Source of the DNA: Acidobacteriota bacterium
GTDB taxonomy: Bacteria; Acidobacteriota; Polarisedimenticolia; J045
DNA: 10,865 bases
Direction: 5' to 3'
NCBI GenBank assembly: GCA_027064265.1
Contig: JAMOQA010000360.1
Span: 1 to 10,865 of the forward strand
The notes beneath the pieces are model-generated. The model did no database searches. It was not told where the DNA came from and saw only the letters and a list, made by a program, of their open reading frames with translations. This document shows, one piece after another, positions 5,421-10,865 of this stretch. The position numbers and the translations under genes are program-made. Each line of letters opens with the position of its first letter. Position 1 is the first letter of the stretch.

Positions 5421-7612
5421 GAAGGCGTGACCTCCGGAACCGCGTCGCGCGGTTCCTGGCGGTGGCCATGGTGGCCACGACCCTGCTGGGCATGGCCCGG
5501 GCGGCCGATCCGTACGACGACCGACCGCCCCTGCTGGCCAGCGTGACGGCGCCGGACGGGGCCGCCGCCGCGACCCGTCTCCTGGGCGTCGAGGTGAGCG
5601 ACACCGAGTGGGGCGGCAAGGAAATTCGCCTCGCCGCCGACGGGGTGCTCCCCTACCAGGTGTTCACCCTGTCGGGGCCGGACCGGATCGTCTTCGACCT
5701 GCCGGGCGTCACCAACCGGGCTTCCCGGAAGCGGTTCGAGGTCGGGGACGCGCTGGTGCGGGTCCGTCTCGGGCAGTACCGGGTCGACCCGGAGCCGATG
5801 GCCCGGGTGGTCCTCGACCTGGCGACGCCCCTCGGCTGGCACGCCGAGCAGCGGCCGGACGGCCTCGCGATCCTCGTCGGGCCGCGGGACAGGCTGGAGG
5901 CGGCGCTCCGCGAGACCGAGACGGCGCAGCCGACGATGACGGCGACCGCCGCGCCGGAGAACGCCCCGACCGAGGCCGCCCCGGCGTCGGTCGCCTCGGC
6001 CGTTCCGAGCGAGGCGCCGGCTGCCGCCGCCGAGGAGGCCGTCGAGAGCTCCACGGAGGGCACGACGCCCGCCCCGGCGATGGAAGAGGCCGTGGTGGCG
6101 CCGGTGGCGGAGCCCGAGGTGGAGCCCGTGGCCGCCGAGCCCGCGGCGCCCGTCCCGCCGGTCGCGCGGCCGCGCCCCGCGGAGGCGGCACTGCACGGAT
6201 CCGCCACCGGGACGGCCGCGCTGGCCCCGGAGCTGCCCCCGGCGGTGGAGCGGGTCGTCCAGCAGGTGGAGCAGGCGAGGGCGCAGGAGCCCGCGCCGAT
6301 CACCGAGGCACCGGTGACGCGCCTCGCCGCGGACAGGCCGGCCGCCGCCGTCGTCCCGCTGCCCGACACGAAGACGAAGACGATCGACGACACCACGCGG
6401 AAGTACCGCGGCCAGCGGATCAGCCTCAACCTGGTCGATGCGGACATCAAGCAGGTCTTCGGCGTCTTCCACGACATCTCGGGGCTGAACTTCGTCCTCG
6501 ACCCGGCGGTCAGCGGGGCGGTGACGATCGTCGTCGACAACGTTCCGTGGGACCAGGCGCTCGACCTGATCCTCAAGAGCAACGGGCTCGACATGGTCCT
6601 CGAGGGGAACGTCGTCCGGATCGCCCCGGTCTCGAAGCTGGCGCAGGAGGCGGCGGCCCGGAAGGCCCTGAACGAGGCGCGGGAGCTCGAGGATCCGCCG
6701 GTGACGATCACGCGCACCCTTTCCTACGCCAAGGCGAAGGAGATCGAGCGGGTCATCCGGGACGCGATCCTCAGCCCGAAGGGACGGGTGATCGTCGACG
6801 AGCGGACGAACACGCTGATCATCCGGGACGTGCCGCAGCGAATCCGGGCGGTGGACAAGCTGCTGACCACCCTCGACGCCGAGACGCCCCAGGTGATGAT
6901 CGAGGCCCGGATCGTCGAGGTTTCCCGGGACTTCGTGCACGACCTGGGGATCCGGTGGGGGATGTCGGCCGTTGCCGACCCGAGCCTGGGCACCCAGACC
7001 GGGATGCAGTTCCCCCACCGGGCCCGGATGGACTACGATCTCAACCTGCCCGGGAAGTTCGCCGGGGCCAACGCCCTCGGGTTCTCCTTCGGGAACGTGC
7101 TCGACTCGTTCACCCTCGACCTGACCCTCGACGCCCTCGAGACCGAGGGATACGCGCGGCGGCTCTCCTCGCCGAAGATCGCGACGCAGAACAACGAGAC
7201 CGCCGAGATCGAGCAGGGCGTGCGCATCCCGATCGTGACCACGACCGCCACCGAGATCGACGTCCAGTTCGTCTCGATGTCGCTCGTGCTGCGCTGCACC
7301 CCCCAGATCACGGCCGAGGGGACGGTCATCCTGGACGTGGAGGTGGAGAACAACTCCCCCGACTTCGTCAACACGGTCGGCGACGTCCCGGCGATCAACA
7401 CCCAGCAGGCGAAGACCAAGCTGATGGTCAACGACGGCGCGACCACCGTCATCGGTGGCATCTTCAGCGTGAACGAGGGGCGCAGCGAGATGGGGGTTCC
7501 CTGGCTGCGGCACCTGCCGGTGGTCGGCTGGATGTTCCGGAGCAGGAACCGCACGCAGACCAACCGCGAGCTGCTGATCTTCATCACGCCGCGTATCATC
7601 AAGGCGTCCTGA
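5417..7612 (+). CDS. pilQ: Type IV pilus secretin PilQ
   Basis: Outer-membrane channel through which the pilus emerges, 731 residues. A signal peptide (cleavage near residues 29-30, MARA|AD) is followed by a single AMIN domain (about 55-155) that binds peptidoglycan, then an Ala/Pro/Glu-rich linker of about 155 residues (about 170-325) that is probably disordered. Next come the N0/STN domain (about 332-408, FVLDPAVSGAVTIVV, VPWDQALDLIL), the N1 domain (about 432-491, NTLIIRDVP) and the secretin core (about 492-731) with VMIEARIVEVS, VPWLRHLPVVGWMF (from about 694) and the C-terminal ELLIFITPRI. Many PilQ proteins have two or three AMIN domains. GAGGAGGG lies just before the ATG, which overlaps the pilP stop as ATGA. 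Last canonical gene of the alignment operon. Confidence 0.97.
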   Translation: MRRRDLRNRVARFLAVAMVATTLLGMARAADPYDDRPPLLASVTAPDGAAAATRLLGVEVSDTEWGGKEIRLAADGVLPYQVFTLSGPDRIVFDLPGVTNRASRKRFEVGDALVRVRLGQYRVDPEPMARVVLDLATPLGWHAEQRPDGLAILVGPRDRLEAALRETETAQPTMTATAAPENAPTEAAPASVASAVPSEAPAAAAEEAVESSTEGTTPAPAMEEAVVAPVAEPEVEPVAAEPAAPVPPVARPRPAEAALHGSATGTAALAPELPPAVERVVQQVEQARAQEPAPITEAPVTRLAADRPAAAVVPLPDTKTKTIDDTTRKYRGQRISLNLVDADIKQVFGVFHDISGLNFVLDPAVSGAVTIVVDNVPWDQALDLILKSNGLDMVLEGNVVRIAPVSKLAQEAAARKALNEARELEDPPVTITRTLSYAKAKEIERVIRDAILSPKGRVIVDERTNTLIIRDVPQRIRAVDKLLTTLDAETPQVMIEARIVEVSRDFVHDLGIRWGMSAVADPSLGTQTGMQFPHRARMDYDLNLPGKFAGANALGFSFGNVLDSFTLDLTLDALETEGYARRLSSPKIATQNNETAEIEQGVRIPIVTTTATEIDVQFVSMSLVLRCTPQITAEGTVILDVEVENNSPDFVNTVGDVPAINTQQAKTKLMVNDGATTVIGGIFSVNEGRSEMGVPWLRHLPVVGWMFRSRNRTQTNRELLIFITPRIIKAS

Positions 7613-7628
7613 CGAGGGGGTTCGAGCC

Positions 7629-8189
7629 ATGTGGAACCGAGACAGAGTGCAGCGCCTGCTCCTGGTCGTCGTCGTGATGGGGATGGCCGTCTTCCTGCTG
7701 GCGGGTTGCAACAGCTCCACCGACGACCCGGACCAGTCGGACAACCTGGTCAACGTGGACAGCTTCGAGCCGATCGCCGCCTGCGTGGACGTGGACGGAA
7801 AGCTGGTCGACGTCGACGGCGACGGTACGAAGGACCAGGTCTTCTATGACGTGGTCAACACCGCCAACTTCACCTCGCGGCTGCGCGGCCACGCCGACTC
7901 CGCGTTCAACGACGTGACCTTCACGACGATGGAGATCCGCTACGACATGCGGATCGGCACGCCTCCGCCGCGGCGCGAGGAAGGGGTCCAGATCACCGTG
8001 CCGGCCGGCGGGACGGCGATGGCGGACATCACGACCGTCCAGGCGACGGACATTCCCACGTACTTCCACGGCGGGGAGATCGGCGACATCGTGATCACGT
8101 TCCGGGGGCGGGACGCCTCGGGCGAGAAGGCGGTGACCCGGGCGAGGCTGCCGATCTACACGCGCACGGAGTGCGAGGAAGGCCAGTAA
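7629..8189 (+). CDS. Unrecognised lipoprotein with a calcium-loop-like motif, downstream of pilQ
   Basis: I do not recognise a family. The 186-residue product has a lipoprotein signal: basic start, hydrophobic stretch (about 10-25) and lipobox LLAGC with Cys27 as the lipidation site. Asn follows the cysteine rather than Asp, which by the E. coli rule favours the outer membrane. The mature part starts Ser/Asp-rich, then has DVDGKLVDVDGDGTKD (54-69), whose DxDGDGxxD resembles calcium-binding loops of dockerin/thrombospondin-3 type, followed by a beta-rich domain. Cys52 and Cys182 could form a disulfide. The gene starts 16 nt after pilQ with GAGGGGG before the ATG, so it is probably co-transcribed. 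A role as a pilotin-like or secretin-associated lipoprotein is inferred from position; it has no TPR like the PilF/PilW pilotins. Confidence 0.8.
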   Translation: MWNRDRVQRLLLVVVVMGMAVFLLAGCNSSTDDPDQSDNLVNVDSFEPIAACVDVDGKLVDVDGDGTKDQVFYDVVNTANFTSRLRGHADSAFNDVTFTTMEIRYDMRIGTPPPRREEGVQITVPAGGTAMADITTVQATDIPTYFHGGEIGDIVITFRGRDASGEKAVTRARLPIYTRTECEEGQ

Positions 8190-8203
8190 CGACGGGGGGG
8201 CCG

Positions 8204-8578
8204 GTGGCGGAGACGCCTGGTTCCCTCGCCGCGGTGCTAGAGGAGCTGGGACGCGCCCTTCCGGGGGCGCGTCTCGCCGTCCTCCTGGACACCGAGGGGC
8301 TCGTCGTCGCCTCCCGGTCGTTCGGTCCCGGCCCGGACCCGGCCGGCCTCGCGGCGGTCGTGGCGGCCTGCTTCGCCGGGATGGGACGCGTGGCCGTCGA
8401 GGCCCGGCTCGGTCCCGGGATGGAATGGTCGATCGCGGGGGCGGGGGGGCTGCTCGTCTGCCGGCGGCTGCCGGGAAAGGAGCTGTTCCTGGCGGTTCTC
8501 GTCGATCCCGGCACGTGGCAGGGACGGGCCCGGTTCGCCGCCCGGGTGACGGCCGGCCGGCTGGCGGAGCTCCTCTAG
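8204..8578 (+). CDS. Roadblock/LC7-domain protein (MglB-like)
   Basis: A 124-residue protein consisting of little more than one Roadblock/LC7 domain. It has an N-terminal helix ([14 protein letters not shown]), the strand-turn-strand core [14 protein letters not shown] typical of the fold, a small-residue helix ([12 protein letters not shown]), two strands around [11 protein letters not shown] and [11 protein letters not shown], and a C-terminal helix. Roadblock proteins form homodimers that often act on Ras-like GTPases; MglB is the GAP for MglA, which sets type IV pilus polarity in Myxococcus. No GTPase gene is visible here. The start is uncertain: GTG 8204 follows a G-run (8194-8200) closely, while GTG 8171 would add 11 residues and overlap the lipoprotein gene. 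It lies 14 nt after the lipoprotein stop, probably in the same transcript. Confidence 0.8.
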   Translation: MAETPGSLAAVLEELGRALPGARLAVLLDTEGLVVASRSFGPGPDPAGLAAVVAACFAGMGRVAVEARLGPGMEWSIAGAGGLLVCRRLPGKELFLAVLVDPGTWQGRARFAARVTAGRLAELL

Positions 8579-8604
8579 CCCGGGCCCCCCGGACCTCCCT
8601 CTCG

Positions 8605-8613
8605 TGGTAGGAT
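8605..8613 (+). promoter_or_regulatory. Possible extended -10 promoter for accBC
   Basis: In the 79-nt gap before accB, TGGTAGGAT (8605-8613) gives an extended -10 (TG-N-TAGGAT). No good -35 is seen 15-19 nt upstream, where the sequence is mostly C. A start near 8620 would leave a leader of about 38 nt. A weak 5-bp hairpin (8580-8592) right after the Roadblock stop could separate the transcripts. Both are weak signals. Confidence 0.35.
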
Positions 8614-8657
8614 CCCCGGCTGCACGCGCCCGCTCGCCGGGTGCGGGGAGGACAGCC

Positions 8658-9146
8658 GTGGATTCGAAGGAGATCAAGGACCTCGTCCGCTTCGTTGCGC
8701 GGGCCGATATCGACGAGTTCGAGCTGGAGACGGAGAGCTTCCGCCTGCGGGTGACCCGGCGGTCGCTCCAGCCCGCCCCGGCGGCGGTGGCGCCGGTGGC
8801 CGTGCCGCAGGCGGCACCCCCGCCGGCTCCTGCCGCCCCCGCCCCGGCGGCTGCCCCGGAGCCCGCGGGCGGCGGCAAGGACGATGGCGCCAAGGCGGCG
8901 GACGGGCTCTACGAGCAGAAGTCCCCGATCGTCGGCACGTTCTACCGGGCTCCGAGCCCCGGCGCTCCGCCGTTCGTCGAGGTCGGGCAGCACGTCTCCG
9001 CGGGGCAGGTGCTCTGCATCATCGAGGCGATGAAACTGATGAACGAGATCGAGTCGGAGATCTCGGGGACGATCGTGGAGATCCTGCCGGAGAACGCCCA
9101 GCCGGTGGAGTACGGCGAAGTCCTGTTCCGCATCCGGCCCGACTGA
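8658..9146 (+). CDS. accB: Acetyl-CoA carboxylase biotin carboxyl carrier protein
   Basis: Carrier subunit (BCCP) of acetyl-CoA carboxylase. Its biotin shuttles carboxylate from biotin carboxylase to the carboxyltransferase in the first step of fatty acid synthesis. 162 residues, a usual length: a helical N-terminal part ([20 protein letters not shown]), a Pro/Ala-rich linker (about 39-70), then the biotinyl domain with [20 protein letters not shown] and the biotinylation site EAMKLMNEI, Lys126. The start is GTG 8658 because GGAGGA (8647-8652) is 5 nt upstream and the protein then begins as the family does; an ATG at 8604 would add 18 unlike residues. accC follows 16 nt later. Confidence 0.97.
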   Translation: MDSKEIKDLVRFVARADIDEFELETESFRLRVTRRSLQPAPAAVAPVAVPQAAPPPAPAAPAPAAAPEPAGGGKDDGAKAADGLYEQKSPIVGTFYRAPSPGAPPFVEVGQHVSAGQVLCIIEAMKLMNEIESEISGTIVEILPENAQPVEYGEVLFRIRPD

Positions 9147-9162
9147 GTCCGGGAGCCCCGCG

Positions 9163-10518
9163 ATGTTCAAGAAGATCCTGGTCGCCAACCGCGGGGAGAT
9201 CGCCCTGCGGATCATCTGGGCCTGCAAGGAACTCGGCATCCCGACCGTCGCGGTGCATTCCGACGTCGACCGCGACTCGCTCCACGTGCGGTTCGCGGAC
9301 GAGGAGGTCTGCATCGGGCCCGCCCACAGCACCGAGTCCTACCTGAACGTGACGGCGATCATCTCCGCCGCGGAGATCACCGGTGCCGACGCGATCCACC
9401 CGGGCTACGGGTTCCTCGCGGAGAACGCCCACTTCGCCGAGATCTGCGCGGAGTGCGGGATCACGTTCATCGGGCCGACGGCGGAGACGATCCGCCGCAT
9501 GGGTGACAAGGCCGAGGCCCGCCGGACGATGATCGCGGCCGGGGTCCCGGTCGTCCCGGGGAGCGAGGGCCTGGTCGAGACCCCGGAGGAAGCCCGGGAG
9601 ATCGCCGCGGAGATCGGCTACCCCGTGATCGTCAAGGCTTCCGCCGGCGGTGGCGGGCGGGGAATGCGGGTGGTAAACGGCGAGGAGGAGCTGGCCGCGG
9701 CGATCGAGGCGGCCCGCACCGAGGCCGCGGCGGCCTTCGGGAGCCCCGCCATCTACCTGGAGAAGTACCTGGTCAACCCGCGTCACATCGAGTTCCAGGT
9801 GCTGGGGGACCACCACGGCAACGTGGTCCATCTGTTCGAGCGCGAGTGCTCGATCCAGCGACGCCACCAGAAGCTGATCGAGGAGGCGCCCTCCGCGGCG
9901 CTGGACACGAGGCTTCGCGAGCGGATGGGCGAGGCGGCGCTCAAGGCAGCCCGGGCCGTGGGCTACCGGAACGCCGGGACGATCGAGTTCCTCCTGGACG
10001 AGGACGGGTCGTTCTACTTCATGGAGATGAACACCCGGATCCAGGTCGAGCACCCGGTGACGGAGAACATCGCGGGGATCGACCTGATCAAGGAGCAGAT
10101 CCGGGTCGCGGCGGGGGAACCGCTGCCCTTCCGCCAGGAGGACCTGCGGATCCACGGGTGGTCGATCGAGGCCCGGGTGACGGCCGAGGATCCCTGGACC
10201 TTCGCCCCGAGCCCCGGGCTGATCACCGCTTTCCATCCCCCGGGAGGGCCCGGCATCCGGATCGACACCGCGGCCTACGCGGGGTACCAGGTGCTGCCCT
10301 ACTACGACTCGATGATCGCCAAGCTGATCGCCCGGGGGAAGAACCGGGAGGAGGCACTCTCGCGGCTCCAGCGGGCGGTCGACTCGTTCGTCATCGAGGG
10401 GATCGAGACCAACCTGCCATTGCTCTCTGCGATCCTTCGTTCGCCGGACTTTCGCGAAGCGCGCCTCTCGACCCGGTTCATGGAGCGTTTCCTCGCGGAG
10501 CGAGCCGCTGCCTCCTGA
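9163..10518 (+). CDS. accC: Acetyl-CoA carboxylase, biotin carboxylase subunit
   Basis: ATP-dependent carboxylation of the biotin on AccB. 451 residues, the expected length for a stand-alone biotin carboxylase. It shows the N-terminal [17 protein letters not shown], the ATP-grasp glycine loop [11 protein letters not shown] with Lys158, [17 protein letters not shown], the metal/active-site block [11 protein letters not shown] with Glu288, Asn290, Arg292 and Glu296 (same numbers as E. coli AccC) and the catalytic Arg338 in IEAR. The C-terminal [11 protein letters not shown] is intact. It lacks a fused biotin or carboxyltransferase domain, so it is not pyruvate or propionyl-CoA carboxylase alpha. 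GGGAG (9151-9155) lies 7 nt before the ATG. accA and accD are not in the window. Confidence 0.97.
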   Translation: MFKKILVANRGEIALRIIWACKELGIPTVAVHSDVDRDSLHVRFADEEVCIGPAHSTESYLNVTAIISAAEITGADAIHPGYGFLAENAHFAEICAECGITFIGPTAETIRRMGDKAEARRTMIAAGVPVVPGSEGLVETPEEAREIAAEIGYPVIVKASAGGGGRGMRVVNGEEELAAAIEAARTEAAAAFGSPAIYLEKYLVNPRHIEFQVLGDHHGNVVHLFERECSIQRRHQKLIEEAPSAALDTRLRERMGEAALKAARAVGYRNAGTIEFLLDEDGSFYFMEMNTRIQVEHPVTENIAGIDLIKEQIRVAAGEPLPFRQEDLRIHGWSIEARVTAEDPWTFAPSPGLITAFHPPGGPGIRIDTAAYAGYQVLPYYDSMIAKLIARGKNREEALSRLQRAVDSFVIEGIETNLPLLSAILRSPDFREARLSTRFMERFLAERAAAS

Positions 10519-10664
10519 TCCCGGGACGAGCCGCGGCGTCCCGGCTTGACCCGGCGTTCCCCGGTCACCAACTTGGACCACGAGGTCCCCCGGCTTTCCG
10601 TGTGCCCGGGAGGCGGCCCGTGCCTCCGTGCGGACAAGGCCAGTGGTGACCCGGGGAGAGAGGC
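10519..10664 (+). other. Intergenic region accC-pilB-like gene with hairpin
   Basis: Directly after the accC stop, CCGGGACG (10521-10528) and CGTCCCGG (10537-10544) form a perfect 8-bp stem with an 8-nt loop. It is followed only by CTTGAC, so it is a terminator of doubtful strength. TTGACC at 10546-10551 with CAACTT at 10569-10574 (17-nt spacer) is a weak promoter candidate for the next gene. A second possible stem, GGAGGC/GCCTCC, lies at 10609-10627. GGGGAG (10653-10658) is the ribosome binding site of the next gene. No ORF or known riboswitch is recognised. Confidence 0.4.
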
Positions 10665-10865
10665 ATGAGCGACCGCATCGGGGAACTCCTGCTCGAGGAA
10701 GGTCTCGTCACCAAGGAGGCCCTCAAGGAGGCCCTCGATCGCCAGAAGAACGAAGGCGGGAAGATCGGTTACCACCTCGTCCAGTCCGGAGCAGTCAGCG
10801 AAGAAGACCTCGTCCATCTCCTCTCCGAGCAGTACGGCATTCCCGCCATCGACCTGAGGTCGCTC
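10665..10865 (+). CDS. pilB: PilB/GspE-type ATPase, N-terminal MshEN-like domain (3' end outside window)
   Basis: The first 67 codons of a gene cut by the right edge. The ATG is preceded by GGGGAG (10653-10658) at 6 nt. The visible part is two tandem 24-residue repeats, RIGELLLEEGLVTKEALKEA..Q (residues 4-27) and KIGYHLVQSGAVSEEDLVHL..Q (33-56), with a 5-residue spacer, then YGIPAIDL. This 24+5+24 layout is that of the MshEN/T2SSE_N domain found at the N-terminus of PilB, MshE and GspE hexameric ATPases, some of which bind cyclic di-GMP. In this context PilB, the pilus extension motor, is the best guess. The ATPase part is not visible, so GspE or a stand-alone MshEN protein remains possible. 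Confidence 0.75.
   Translation, partial: MSDRIGELLLEEGLVTKEALKEALDRQKNEGGKIGYHLVQSGAVSEEDLVHLLSEQYGIPAIDLRSL

Noticed and set aside
5369..7753. 794-codon open frame on the minus strand, antisense to pilQ
   Set aside because: The translation is Arg/Gly/Asp/His-rich low-complexity sequence without any family motif, and it lies exactly opposite pilQ, whose domains are complete. Long antisense frames are expected in DNA this GC-rich.
10546..10600. Sigma54 promoter (GG-N10-GC type) upstream of the pilB-like gene
   Set aside because: Pilus genes are sometimes sigma54-dependent, but no TGGCAC-N5-TTGC-like element was found here or in the pilM leader.
10546..10664. Possible cyclic di-GMP (GEMM) riboswitch before the pilB-like gene
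   Set aside because: The regulatory logic was attractive and the stretch GGACAAGGCC looks faintly like the GEMM core. However, the conserved GCAAA elements and the second stem are absent, so the resemblance is not supported.
1..10865. Mobile elements, CRISPR arrays, tRNA or rRNA genes, defence genes
   Set aside because: No transposase or integrase motifs, no regularly spaced repeats, no cloverleaf or rRNA-like stretch was seen. Gene order and composition are those of a stable core region.

Overview
The window is a GC-rich (about 70% by eye) stretch of bacterial chromosome made almost entirely of core genes. It suggests a Gram-negative bacterium of the former Deltaproteobacteria (Desulfuromonadia, Myxococcota or a high-GC relative such as the Deferrisoma type). 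The reasons are a diderm type IV pilus alignment operon with a secretin, a Rel/SpoT-RidA-L28 neighbourhood, accB-accC near the pil genes, and a Roadblock-family protein of the MglB kind. The assignment is inferred from gene order and composition and is moderately confident at best.

Layout. Positions 1-1524 hold the C-terminal part of a Rel/SpoT-family (p)ppGpp enzyme that enters from the left edge, overlapped by ridA (1521-1907). A perfect 22-nt palindrome (1927-1948) separates ridA from the convergent rpmB (L28, minus strand, 1972-2169). A gap of about 440 nt (2170-2611) carries back-to-back promoters: one reads left into rpmB, the other right into the pil operon. The rightward leader is long, contains a small upstream ORF with a strong ribosome binding site, and is bracketed by a 12-nt inverted repeat.

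Positions 2612-7612 are pilM-pilN-pilO-pilP-pilQ, packed with ATGA stop/start overlaps or gaps of a few bases. They encode the cytoplasmic ring (PilM), the inner-membrane pair (PilN, PilO), the periplasmic connector (PilP) and the outer-membrane secretin (PilQ). Immediately downstream and on the same strand are an unrecognised lipoprotein (7629-8189) and a small Roadblock/LC7-domain protein (8204-8578). These are the two least standard members of the cluster.

After a short gap with a possible extended -10 promoter come accB (8658-9146) and accC (9163-10518), the biotin carrier and biotin carboxylase of acetyl-CoA carboxylase. A 146-nt gap with a hairpin leads into the start of a PilB/GspE-type ATPase gene (10665 onward, cut by the right edge), of which only an N-terminal MshEN-like domain is visible. 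The accBC pair therefore sits between the pilus alignment operon and what is probably the start of the pilus motor genes.

I found no mobile element, CRISPR array, tRNA or rRNA. Most of the window is ordinary. The parts worth a second look are the lipoprotein and Roadblock pair behind pilQ, a PilP without a lipidation cysteine, the pilM leader, and the MshEN-type N-terminus of the last gene.
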